DNA of 64,000 bases from Cryptomeria japonica (GCF_030272615.1 NC_081415.1:230414803-230478802); one strand, 5' to 3'. Numbered from the stretch's first letter, positions 11,012-22,370 are shown. Notes: generated from the sequence alone by a model not told the origin. Made by a program: numbers and translations.

Positions 11012-12977
11012 TCAAGTCTCTTGAGTGGATAAAGCTTGGACAATGGTACCATGTTGTATGATATCTCTTTTTGACATCCATGTAGCCTCTAACTCTAGTA
11101 ACACTGTCCATTTGATCAGATAGTATCTGTAGACTCCTTTCCTAATCTGTTTCACAACTTTAGAATCCAAAATGCATTCCAATGTGATGGGTTGGCTTGG
11201 AGGTAAATCTTTTAACCAGTCTATTTCTTCCATATCAGTAGGCACTTCTTGATTTGTTTTTGTCTGAGACCCTTTGTATGAATACAAATCACATACATTT
11301 AAGATTGGAGATATGCCCAATTTTGGTGGTAACTCAAACTCATAGGCATTTTTGCCAAATTTATGCAACACCTTAAGAGATCCAATCTTCTGCATGTATA
11401 GCTTACTAGGTTGTCCCTTGGGTAGCCTCTCCTTCCTCAAGTAGGCCAACACTAGATCAACAACCTAAAAGTGTACTTCTCTTCTTTTCTTATCTATCAA
11501 TGCGTTGTACTTCTCACTGTGCTATTGTAATGTCTTATTGACCTGTTCATATATGTCTTTTATATTTTTTGCAAATTTTCTCCTTGTACACTCCTATGGT
11601 CCATAGGACTGAGGTCTCTAAGTTCCAAGATGCCCCTAGGATGACATCCATAAACAATCTCAAAGGGACTCCGGCCTGTGCTTCTATTAACTGAGTCATT
11701 GTAGGCATACTCGGCTTGTCCCAATACTAAATCACAAGATTGTCCATGTTGTTTGGTGAGACATCTCGACAAGTTAAGGATCTGTTAACCACTTCAATTT
11801 GACCATCTAATTATGGATGGTATGTTGATGAAAAGGAGATTTTTGTGCCTAGTTTCTTCCATAAGGTTCGCCAAAAGTGACTTGCAAATTTAGTGTCTCT
11901 ATCACTCACAATGCTAACCAGTAGGCCATGAATCCTCACAACTTCCTTGAAGAATAGCCATGCTATGTAAGAGGCATCATTAGTGCATTTGCAAGGCACA
12001 AAGTGTGTCATCTTGTTGAATCTGTCCACTATGACAAAAACACTGTCATACCCTCTTGGAGTCATAGGCAAGCCAATAACAAATTCCATGCTCAAACATT
12101 CCCAAGGTCTGGTTGGTATGGCCAATGGCTGATATAAACCTGCATTGTTGGAGGTTCTCTTAGCTCTCTGATGTATGGGACATTGCTCCACAAATATCCT
12201 AACATCTGACTGAAGTTTAGGCCAATGATAAAACCTTCCAACCTGCTCTAAGGTCTTGTCAAGACCAAAATGTCCTCCTAAGATGCCTTGATGCTTCTCC
12301 TTGATGATATTGTCCCTCATAGAACACTGAGGTATGCAAAGTAAGTTTCCTTTAAACAAAAGGCCTTCTTGCAACATGAAATCAGAATATGCAACATGAC
12401 AAACATTAATAAACTTGGTGCAAACATCATATGCTTCACCAAAATCCTTGTCAACTTGGTATAGGTCTTTGATTCATTTAACCCCACACCTTGGAGTTGC
12501 ACTTCTTGGATGGTAAGAACTCTTCTACTTAAGGCATCTGCTACCTTATTGGTGACTCCTTTCTTGTGTTTGATGGAAAAGGTATAAGCCTGCAAGTGCT
12601 CAACCCATTTGATGTGTCTTTGATGCAACTTCTCATGTCCATTCAAGAAGCTAAGTGCATGGTTGTCAGTATAAACTATGAATTCCTTGGGAAGTAAATA
12701 ATGTCTCCATTTCTTAAGGGTTTTTACCATGGCATACAACTCTAGGTCATAGGTAGAATACTTTTGCTTTGCTTCATTGAGTTTCTCAGAGAAAAATGCT
12801 ACTGGATGACCTTCTTGGCTCAAAACCACCCCTATTGCCAACTTGCTAACATCACATTCCACAATAAAAACAGATTGAAATCAGGGAGCCTAAGATAAGG
12901 TAATTCTGCCACTTTTTGTTGCAGCAATTCAAACCCCTTGTTTGTTGCACCAGTCCACTTAAACTAACATTTCATTA
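11012..12977 (-). pseudogene. Element G: RNase H, integrase and chromodomain
   Basis: RNase H of the Ty3 type is clear at 12862-12520 (ECDVSKLAIGVVLSQ, YTDNHALSFL, NKVADALSRR). Integrase follows in an overlapping frame (12377-11811): zinc finger HQGILGGHFG ... CPIHQ, where the second Cys is His, then SMEFVIGLP with the first catalytic Asp replaced by Glu, VSDRDTKFAS with the second Asp kept, and LDGQIEVVN with the Glu kept. After stops, 11452-11012 gives the GPY/F-like region and a chromodomain-like tail (YYLIKWTVL, EATWMSKRDI), ending at TGA just before the 3' LTR. Confidence 0.85.
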
Positions 12978-13827
12978 TGTTGGCATATGCACACTCCAAT
13001 GAGACATTGTAGGTGATTGAAGGTTTTGTCATTGATGGCAACCTTGCAATCCTATGGCTCTGACAAAGAATTATACTAGCAAGGCATTACACCAACAAGA
13101 TAGTGCACTGGCATTAGCAGATCACACTCTACACCAGCGCTCAGGACACCGGCACCGACACAAAGAAAGGAAGTATACCGGCACAAAGGCCGACAGGATT
13201 TTGTTATATTATATTTTGTTTATTGTTGTAAAAACTTTGTAAGCCGACTTGGCATGTTGTAAAATGACTCTTATATATAAAAGAGATCATTGTAGACATT
13301 TTGTAATAATGTAAGGAAGGAAGGAAGTGAAGAAAATTATGTATGCGAAATATTAAGGCAGACCTATTATGCGAAATATAGGTTGAAGGGTTTATGTAAG
13401 AAGCAGAGCAGCAACCGGTACTGGATCAGGCATTATACATGCTATTGTAAAGCAGTACAAGATATTGGATTTGTATAATCCACATTGTAAGTCAGTGAGA
13501 CTTCCCATTGAGCAGTGAGCTCTAGGCAGTTGGCCTTCTTGCATGTGCAGGCCCCTATTGTAAGTAATATTCTCTTATTGGCCAGCGAGTGAATATTGTG
13601 GGTCACAAATCCCACCGAGGTTTTTCCCACACTGGGTTTCCTCATTAAATCCTTGTGTTATGGTGTGCTTTTCATGTGGATGTTCTTAATTTTGTTTATT
13701 ACATTATTTCTTGCATACCAGTGCACTGTTATAATATGTTCTGCATGTTTTAAGATAAGAAATTCTAATTACCGGATAGATACTGATTCACCCCCCCCCC
13801 CTCTCAGTATCTATGGGACTCCTAACA
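12978..13827 (+). repeat. 5' LTR of element A
   Basis: 850 bp, TGTTGGCATATG to GGGACTCCTAACA. It holds a TTATATATAAAAG TATA-like signal near 13270 and a run of about 12 C residues (13791-13803) shortly before its end. Most differences from the other copy lie in the first 225 bp; the remainder is nearly identical. Confidence 0.95.
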
Positions 13828-13829
13828 AT

Positions 13830-13842
13830 TGGTATCAGAGCC
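13830..13842 (+). other. Primer binding site of element A
   Basis: TGGTATCAGAGCC, complementary to the 3' end of plant initiator tRNA-Met, two bases after the LTR end. Confidence 0.9.
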
Positions 13843-13898
13843 TGGTCCTCTATTTTCAGAAGCCTAATAGCTTGAGGAAGATCTTAACACCGATAAAG

Positions 13899-15055
13899 AT
13901 GGAAAATCTGATGAAGCAACTTGAAGGAGCTCTTTCAGACTATGATACAGAGAAATTAAAAAATATCAAACTAGAAGATTATTTAAATGCAGCTCAGGAT
14001 ATCATTCAGGCACTTCAAGAAAATCTTACTGTTGCAAGAAATAAGAGAAGAGAACTTTGTGAAAAATTGCAAAATGAGAATGATGAAAAGGAATCACTTA
14101 ATGATCAAATAAGCAAGCTGAAACAAGAGAACATGACAACAAAGAATGAGATGCAGGATATGACTATGAGATTTTGTAAAGAAATTGAGGATAGGAAGAA
14201 GAATGAAGAAGAATTGACCAGAAGACTAAGTGATGCAGCAAATGAGAACACAAGACTTAGCTATGAAAATGACATGTTGAAGACAGATCTGATGCACACT
14301 CAAAATGACTCAAATGAGCTGATGAGACAGAAAGAGGTCTTAGAAAGAGAACTAGTAATTGCAAATCAACATAAAGAAAAATTCAAGAAAAGCTCAGAGG
14401 AACTTGGCACCTTGCTGAAAAATCAAAAACTAAAGGTGACACTTCTGGAATTGGCTTTGAAGTTGGTGAAAGCTCTGGTACTACAAATACTCAGGATCAC
14501 AGCAAACCGGTAAGACAACCTAATGCTTATAAATTCAATGGAAAATGCTTTAACTGTAATAAGTATGGTCATAGAGAAAATGAATGTAGATCTAGAAATT
14601 ATCAGAATATCAACACACCCATCGGTCAATGTTCAAAATGCAACAAATTTGGTCACAACTCTAAAAACTGCAGAATGAATGTAAGATGTTATGTTTGTGG
14701 AAGATTTGGACATTTATCTAATCAATGCAGAACACAAACCGGCATAGGTTATGGGAAAGCTATTCAGAAGAATAATGTGACTTGTTATGCATGTAACAAG
14801 ATTGGGCATATTGCAAAATTTTGTAGAAGTAAAGGATCACCGGTAGACAACAAAAGTTCTAGCTTGAAAGGTAAAGAAAAAGTTGAAGAGGTTAAGCAAG
14901 AATTCTCAAAACAATGGATTAGAAAAGCTGATCTAAATATTGGGAATACTCCTCCACCGGTAGAACTAATCAATGCTTCACCGGCAGGAAAGAGTGATGC
15001 TTCACCGGCAGGACAGAGCAATGCTCCACCGGTAGGAAGTTCTTCATCAAATTGA
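13899..15055 (+). pseudogene. Element A: coiled-coil Gag with four CCHC zinc knuckles
   Basis: ATG at 13899 follows the primer site. The first 180 residues are highly charged heptad repeats (EKLKNIKLEDYL, ENDEKESLNDQISKLKQEN, RKKNEEELTRRL), predicted to form a long coiled coil. One frameshift in the A-run near 14424-14429 moves the reading to the frame that runs to the stop at 15053. That frame has four knuckles of CX2CX4HX4C: CFNCNKYGHRENEC, CSKCNKFGHNSKNC, CYVCGRFGHLSNQC and CYACNKIGHIAKFC. The tail is Pro/Ser/Ala-rich with three near-identical repeats of the ASPAGKS type. About 385 residues. Role inferred: RNA-binding Gag that packages the element. There is no capsid-like MHR that I can see and no protease behind it. 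Confidence 0.85.
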
Positions 15056-15359
15056 AGAAAGTTTCCTTGAGGGTTTGGCAATCTAATGAAACGTGTGCTA
15101 TTATTCCCTCGATTAGAGATAAGAAGTTAGAAATTACTTGTTATCGATAGACAATGTTAAGTGAATACTTAACTGGCATGCATATAATGTGGTAGATGGT
15201 GAAAAGATACTATAAATTTGAGGTTTTGGCTCCATTTCATTTCACCGAGATTTCAAATTTACGAAGAGCGTGAAGATTCCGAGCTAAGACATTCCGAGCT
15301 AAGAGGCAAGAACACTTCAAGCAATCATCCATCCTAAAGGCAGTAAAAGGTATTTTATC

Positions 15360-18300
15360 ATGGCATCCACCTCTGCAATTGAATATATAGCAAACCCTAT
15401 TGTTGTCGAGGTGATAAAAAGACCTAGGCCCGTATTTCAATTAGTTCCTGAGGTAGCAAAGAAAGATGATACCTTAGGTGCTTTTTCTCAAATTCCTAAG
15501 GGAGTTGTTTATGCTGAAGACCCCAGAATTTACATTCACTGCAACATTGAGGAACTAGGAGATGAAGAGATTAAAACCATGTTTAAAACTGTGATATGTG
15601 ATGAATTCGGCAATGTAAAAGATGAACACAAGATCATTGAAACCCTAGGATTTACAGAGATCCTTAGCATTCCTGAATTCCCCAAGGATGTGATTAGGAT
15701 AGTCTTAAGCAGGGTACATAGTGAATTTTTCTGGCTAGATGCAATCCACAAAATCACTAAGGAAGTTGTGAAAGCTATCACAGGGTTACTGACCACCGGT
15801 AAAAGACCAAACAAAACTAAGAAGGTATCCAATGACCTAGTTACAAACCTAACTGGTGCCACATCCGATAGAAGGTCCTTAAGAGTAAATGATGTAATGG
15901 ACATTAATGTAAGATCTATCAGCATGATATTAGGGTATAAAGCTACTCATGCAAATAGACTTAATTCAGTTTCAAGTTTATGCATTAAGAGTGCTTATGA
16001 TATGGTCACAGATAATGCAAAGATTGATGCATGTGAGTGGTTAAAGGATGAATTAATTGACAACTTAGGAAAGATTAAGAAGGAAAAGAAAGGAACTTTC
16101 GGGTTTGGCAATCTGCTAGTACATTTGATGCTACATATAATCAAGCAGGTTCCCGGTATAGGCTACAGAGAACTTGGATATGATATATTGGTAGGCAAAC
16201 AGTTAACTAAACTATTCAATAACATGGGAGAAGACAAGGAAAACAATATCCATGATTTCTTTCAAGCACTAAAGGTCAAAATGAAGAAAAGAATCAGGTT
16301 ATCACAAAAGATTGTTGACAAATATAAAGATGAAATATGCTTTGTAATCAAGAAGGATGAGATCTGGATGGAAGCAGTCATCCCTAGGACAGTTTGGGTA
16401 ATAGAAATGGGTTATGAAACAGATGATCATATAATTGAAACATATGTTAAAGCACTTCTGGAAGCCCCTAAAGAACCTAAGGAAGAAGTATTTGGTAGTG
16501 CAGAAACTATTGAAAGCCAAATCCAATCTAAGAAAAGAGTGAAAAAGGTTGAGGCAGTTGTAAGAAAAGGTTCTAGACAGGCAAAGGCCATCAAAGAAGA
16601 TGTGTTAAAGCAAACCGGTATAACAGAGGATGAGTTAGCAGCTCCACAACATGAAACTCACCTATCACCAGTAGGTACTTCTTCGGAGAGTGACATGCCT
16701 ACAACTTTCAAAAGAGTTGTAAGGAAAAGAGATCCCTCACTGGCAACCACACCCTCACCTAGGAGGACAAGACAAAAACAACAAGCAATGAGATCTCCGG
16801 TAAGAAAGGCTACACCAAAGAAGAAGAAACTGACACCCAAAAAGAAGAAGAGAACAAACAAGGACTTGGCCCCTCTTGATATATTGTTGAATGAAATTAC
16901 AGAGGAAGGCAAATTGAAGAATATAGAGAAAATATATGACACTCTGACAACTGATGAAAAAGAACAAGTAGAAAATAGTGTTATATTACATATGGATATG
17001 TATAAGAAATTTTTGATGGAAGTAGTAAATGAAATTCCAGATGAACTATTTAAGAGACTAGAAGCAAGAAGACAAGCAGTAATAGAGCTGGACAAGAAAA
17101 TAAAGATAGAGAAGCTACTTGTTGTATATCCGGTAAATTCACCCAAAGAAATTGATGACCTAATTGCTCAAGCCAACCGGTCAGTATTTTCTACTGCACA
17201 CCGGCACATTGCTTTAATGGTTGGAAGAGTTGATGAGGTGACTGAGGAGACAGAAAATGGATGGGATATATTCCTAGTTGAAAATGAAAAATAGGAAGAA
17301 TACAGGAACCCCAAACCTATAAAGGTATATCAGAAAGAAAGAGACAAGGGTAAAGGTAAAGTTGGTGGACCACCTAGTATCAAGGTGAAAGACAACTTAC
17401 CCCCACCTCCTTTGATTACTCCACTGGTAAAAACAACAACTACAAAAGATCAACCAGCAGCTGAAAGTATGGATGTAGAACATGGTAATCCTAATCCTGA
17501 AGTCTTATATATTGTGGATGTTGATACTCAAAAGATCAACATTGTGGTAGACAAAGATACAGCTGATAAGACTGACATGGCTAGTGAGCCTATGGTAGCA
17601 GAGCAAACTGTTAACACATAGGAGAAACTGGCAGATGACAAAGAGAAAAAGGTAGAGACTCAAACTCAAACTGAGACAATGCAACAAACAGAGAAACAAA
17701 CAGAGCAAAAGGCTCCTGAATAGGAACGGGAACAAAAGGAAACAGTGCCACCGGAAACTGGAGAAATAGAAAAACCATTGCTTAAGGAAATGCAGACACA
17801 AATAGACCTACCAGAGGTCAATACAAGATTGGTTACTTCCACTAGCGATACTCAGAATCTAGGTTCATCATCAGGCTACAAATCAACTAATGTGACTGAG
17901 GTACTATTAGATTCAATTAAAAAGATAACAGACTGTAGCTCACAAGCTTATAAGGCAATAGATGATACCATACCAATTTTGAAGGTAATTGCTCCTAATT
18001 GTAATATAGACAATAAAGATTCTTTAGGACAACTTGATACCTTGTGTAAATATAGCACAGAAAACATTGAGAAAATAAAGGAAGAGACATTGAAGGATAA
18101 AGTAGAAATTGAAAAGCAAAAATTCTTTGATGAGCAAATAAAGAAGTGTAACAGAGATTTTGACACACTTCTACCAGAATTGTGTAATTTATTAAAACAG
18201 TACAAAACTCTATACAAAGACACCTATAAGACAAACTTTTTGATTGTAGATATAGACAAGAAGATGAGCAAGGTACAGGATGAAATCAATAAACTTGCAG

Positions 18301-18643
18301 ATAATTTTGTTAACTCACCTGATACACTATCAGTTTTTGAGGAGAAGATAACAAATTTTGAAGAAGAATTACTTAAAAAAGAGAAAAGGAGAGAATAGTG
18401 AATAAGGCAAAGCATCTTAGATTAAAACTGAGTCCAAGATTGGACTATCTAGCATCACTGCGGAAGGAAGTATCTGAGGCACTAATACAAGGATAGAAAA
18501 CACCGGCAGAGCATTTGCAACATCTCACCGGTACAGTTAAGAGAACAGAGATAGAAATAAGAGATAGTAAAAAGTTTATGGAGAGTATAAACTTGATTTT
18601 GGTAGATATATTTCAAATTGTAACTACCCAGTTACAAGGTTGA
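15360..18643 (+). pseudogene. Element A: second ORF, large protein of unknown function
   Basis: ATG at 15360, 305 bp after the Gag stop. The first 644 codons are open. Three in-frame TAG codons (17292, 17619, 17721) then interrupt an otherwise continuous frame to 18398, and a shift of frame continues it to a stop at 18641-18643, about 1,090 codons in all. Residues 1-380 look globular, with blocks conserved in element B (HCNIEELG, HKITKEVVKAITGL, PRTVWVIEMGYE). Residues 440-520 are very basic (RSPVRKATPKKKKL, then PKKKKRTNK), resembling a nuclear or DNA-binding tail. The rest is acidic and Gln/Glu-rich, then a coiled coil (DTLLPELCNLLKQYKTL). No transmembrane segment, no polymerase, integrase or protease motif. 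I do not recognise the family. Nuclear or chromatin-associated action is inferred from the basic tail only. Confidence 0.8.
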
Positions 18644-18844
18644 AACTGCAAACTCTACTAACATCTTGATAACCTTTGTCATTGATGCCAAAGGGGGAGT
18701 AGTGGGATGAGAAAATTCAACATCACAGGAATCATATGCTCAGGGGGAGCACACACATTTTTTTGTAACATTTTTTGGACTTCACATTTTTTATAATTTT
18801 TTGATACACTTTTGAATTTTCTCATGAGTGTTGCCATCAATGCC

Positions 18845-18856
18845 AAAGGGGGAGAT
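18845..18856 (+). other. Polypurine tract of element A
   Basis: AAAGGGGGAGAT directly abuts the TGTTGG start of the 3' LTR. The same CCAAAGGGGGAG core occurs once more at 18688-18699, about 160 bp upstream. Confidence 0.88.
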
Positions 18857-19706
18857 TGTTGGCATATGCACACTCCAATGAGACATTTTAGGTGATTGAA
18901 GGTTTTGACATTGATGGCAACCTTGCAATCCTATGGCTCTGGCAAAGCATTATACCGGCAAGGGATTACACTGACAAGATAGTCCACCAGCATCAGTAGA
19001 TCACACTCTAGACCGACACTCAAGACACCGGCACCGGCACAAAGAAAGGAAGTATACTGACACAGAGGCCAATAGGATTTTGTTATATTATATTTTGTTT
19101 ATTGTTGTAAAAACTTTGTAAGCCGACTTGGCATGTTGTAAAATGACTCTTATATATAAAAGAGATCATTGTAGACATTTTGTAATAATGTAAGGAAGGA
19201 AGGAAGTGAAGAAAATGATGTATGCGAAATATTAAGGTAGACCTATTATGTGAAATATAGGTTGAAGGGTTTATGTAAGAAGCAAAGCAGCAACCGGTAC
19301 TGGATCAGGCATTATAGATGCTATTGTAAAGTAGTACAAGATATTGGATTTGTATAATCCACATTGTAAGTCAATGAGACTTCCCATTGAGCAGTGAGCT
19401 CTAGGCAGTTGGCCTTCCTGCATGTGCAGGCCCTTATTGTAAGTAATATTCTCTTATTGGCCAATGAGTGAATATTGTGGGTCACAAATCCCACCGAGGT
19501 TTTTCCCACACCAGGTTTCCTCGTTAAATCCTTGTGTTATGGTGTGCTTTTCATGTGGATGTTCTTAATTCTATTTATTACATTATTTCTTGCATACCGG
19601 TACACTGTTATAATATGTTCTGCATGTTTTAAGATAATAAATTATAATTACCGGATAGATACTGATTCACCCCCCCCCCCTCTCAGTATCTGTGGGACTC
19701 CTAACA
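18857..19706 (+). repeat. 3' LTR of element A
   Basis: 850 bp, same length as the left copy, with the same C-run before CTCTCAGTATCTGTGGGAC and the same TATA-like signal near 19149. It is followed by CATTC, matching the left flank CATTA at four of five positions. Confidence 0.95.
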
Positions 19707-19711
19707 CATTC

Positions 19712-21159
19712 CTCCTTTGATGGTATTCAATATGGGTGCACATACATGACTAAACCATCTAATAAACTTCCTATAGAATGAAGCTAATCCATGAAAACTT
19801 CTCACATCTCCTATTGAAAGGAGTAGGCCAATTGACTATTGCATCTACCTTTGTTGGATCCATTTTCAAACAACCTTGAGAAACTACAAAACCAAGATAT
19901 ACTAGTTCAATTTTGAAGAACTCACACTTGTCTAAGTTGATCATCAACTTTACTTGATGTAGCTTCCTTAAGACCTGATCCAAATGTCTGATATGCTCCT
20001 CTCTTAATCTGCTAAAAATCAAAATGTCATCAAGATAAACAATCACAAATTTACCAATAAACTCTGCAAGCACTTCATTCATGAGTCTCATGAAGGTGCT
20101 AGGTGCATTTTTGAGCCCAAAGGGTATCACCAACCATTCATAGAGCCCCTCATTAGTCTTAAAGGATGTTTTCCACTCATCTCTAAGTCTGATCCTTATT
20201 TGATGATAGCTTGATTTCAAATCCACCTTCAAAAAGTAACAAGCTCCTCCTAAGTAGTCCATTAGGTCCTCAATGCTTGGCATTGGAAACTAGTATCTGA
20301 TGGTAATCTTGTTAATGGCCCTTGATTCAGTGCACATTCTCCATTTGCCATCCTTCTTAGGTACCAAGACAGTAGGTACTATACATGGGCTTAAACACTT
20401 CTTGATCAACCCCTTATCTAACAATTCTTGCACTTGTCTTGCTATTTCTTCATTTTGAGTAGGTGTCATTTTGTAAGCAACTTTGTTTGGCAAGGTAGCT
20501 CCCGGTATGAGGTCTATCTGATGGTTCACATCTCTATATGGGGGTAAAGCATCAGGTATCTCATTCACCACTATGTCCTTGTACCGGTCCAACAAGGTCT
20601 TCACTTCTTGAGGTACTAACGGTTTAGGTTCAAACTTTGCCTCTTCTTTTGGTTTCACTATGATGGCATATCCTTGGTCCCCCTCATATTTCAACTCTTT
20701 TAGGAACTCCTTCCCACTAAGCAACTGAACACTTGATCCTACATGTCTTTCTTCTCCCTGAACAACCAAAGGATCCATTTGGAACTTCCTTCCTTCCTTG
20801 GTGATAACATAAGAATTCTTCTCCCCATCATGTATGGCTTTGACATCATATTGCCAAGGGTGTCCAAGCAACAAATGGAATGCATCTATGGGTAGTATAT
20901 CACATAGCACTCTGTCCTTATACTCTCCAATTTAAAAATATATCTAAGATTGCTCATCAACTAGCACATGTTTTCCTTTACTCAACCATGAGACCTTATA
21001 AGGATTGGTATGTGGCAACCTTTTCAACTTGAGTTTATCTACCATCTCAACTGCTACAATATTCTCAATAGACCCTGAATCCACTATGACCCTACAAATC
21101 TTACCATATGATCTGCGAGTGGTTTTGAAGAGTCTCTTTCTTTGAGTAGGTTATTTGGC
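19712..21159 (-). pseudogene. Element G: protease and reverse transcriptase, cut by element A
   Basis: The protease active site reads VDSGS near 21090. A long frame from 20910 covers the protease-RT linker and RT entry (KKDGKWRMC, then SRAINKITIRY). A stop at 20290 separates this from the next frame in register ([15 protein letters not shown]). The second frame holds the palm with YLDDILIFS, so the YxDD catalytic pair is intact, then LGFVVSQG. The coding sequence is interrupted at 19707 by element A and resumes at 12977 on the other side with FKWTGATNKGFELL. Confidence 0.85.
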
Positions 21160-22314
21160 CTATGGTACCTTCAACAAGGTCCTCCTTAATATCAGGTTCT
21201 CTCCATCTAAATCTGGTCCATCTTTGTTGATTGGTGAGGTAACACTTTGATTGTCTTCCTCCTGCACCAATTGTGTTCTTCTTTCACCTACATAAGAACT
21301 TGAAGTATTTTCAGGACACCGGTTCATTGTGTGGCCCACTTGATGACAATGAAAGCATTTACCGGTGAAAACTGTGGGTCCTTTTTCTTGAGTACCAAAT
21401 TTTCCCCTGAAGTTATTTCTTCCTCTAGAGTTGTCTGTAAACGAACCATTCTTGCTAAAGTTATCCCCACTATGTTTCGTTTGATTTCTTTCTTCATTCT
21501 TCCTAGAGTTATGACCCCTTCCAAAGGTGCCTCTTCCTCTAAATCCTTTACCACCTCTACCTCTTTGATTGAACTCACTTTTCCTCTTGATTTTGTCCTC
21601 TACTCTCAAGGCCAACTGAAAACTCTTATGAACTGTCTCAGGTGCCATCATGTTAATTTCATCTTGAATTTTTTGTCTTGGACCATTTAGGTATCTGGCT
21701 ACCTTCTCCACTTCTTCCTCTTGTTTCCTTTCTCTTAGAGTTAGTTTGTTGAACTCCTCTGTATAAGCACTCACATCCATTTCCCTTTTCCTCAAACTCA
21801 TCAATTTCTTGTTTATTTGCACCTCATAATCTAGTGGAAGGAATTGAGTTTTGATTCTGATCTTCATTCTCTCCCAAGAGTTGATCTTCTTTCTTCCAGT
21901 TTGTTCCCTCTCTTCTTGCATCATGTTCCACCATACTAAAGCTGATGCTTTCAACTTGGTCTTATCCATATTGACCCTCTTCTCTTATGCAACCTCCTTG
22001 TATTCAAAATAGTTGATCAAAGCTTCTACCCAATCCAATAGTTATTCTCCATTCAGGCTTCCACTATAGACCGGTAAACCATCTACGCTATCTTTGTTGA
22101 GAGATTTAAGGGAATCTAAGAAGATTTTCTGATCTTTCTCCAACTCTTTCTTATCTACTATCACTCCTATCACATTTGCATCTTCATCATCAGTTTCATC
22201 ACCCCATTTTGTGATCTTGCCCTTACCTTTCTTGGAATCTTGCTCTTGGGCTTCATTTAGCATGCCTTGCACCAACTTCCTAATGGCCTCTTGAATCATT
22301 GCCTTAGGTGGCAT
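21160..22314 (-). pseudogene. Element G: Gag with one CCHC knuckle
   Basis: The minus-strand frame starts MPPKAMIQEAIRKLVQ at 22314. It has in-frame stops near 22040 and 21985, then runs open from 21969 to 21160. The middle has the retrotransposon Gag signature (ALVWWNMM, then FLPLDYE further on, LNGPRQKIQDEI). It is followed by an Arg/Gly-rich linker (RGRGGKGFRGRG) and a single zinc knuckle CFHCHQVGHTMNRC (CX2CX4HX4C) near residue 340. It lies directly inside the 5' LTR and primer site, as expected. Protease follows with another stop at 21158. Confidence 0.85.
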
Positions 22315-22370
22315 GTTGTTGGCTTCTGATTATACCTCTTAGTCTGACATACACCACTTTGTTGAATCAA

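Larger units (their letters stand above)
12978..19706 (+). mobile_element. Element A: non-autonomous LTR retrotransposon with Gag and a second unknown ORF
   Basis: Two LTRs of exactly 850 bp (12978-13827, 18857-19706) bound a 5.0-kb interior, with a 5-bp duplication CATTA/CATTC outside. Ends are TGTTGG..CTAACA. The primer site (TGGTATCAGAGCC) starts two bases inside the left LTR, and the polypurine tract AAAGGGGGAGAT touches the right LTR. These ends are typical of plant Ty1/copia elements. The interior encodes a Gag-like coiled-coil protein with four CCHC knuckles and a second ORF of about 1,090 codons, but no protease, integrase or reverse transcriptase. It must have relied on another element's enzymes. 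It is inserted in the RT of element G, so it is younger than G. Confidence 0.88.

Noticed and set aside
13596-13898. Extension of the element A Gag frame upstream into the 5' LTR
   Set aside because: The frame crosses the LTR end and primer site; the ATG at 13899 after the primer site fits the homologous start in element B.
16658-17146. Minus-strand open frame opposite element A ORF2
   Set aside because: Antisense shadow of the lysine-rich segment (Phe/Ser-rich translation) with no independent signal.
12978-19706. Element A as a DNA transposon or helitron
   Set aside because: Exact LTR pair, tRNA-Met primer site, polypurine tract and 5-bp duplication identify it as an LTR retrotransposon.
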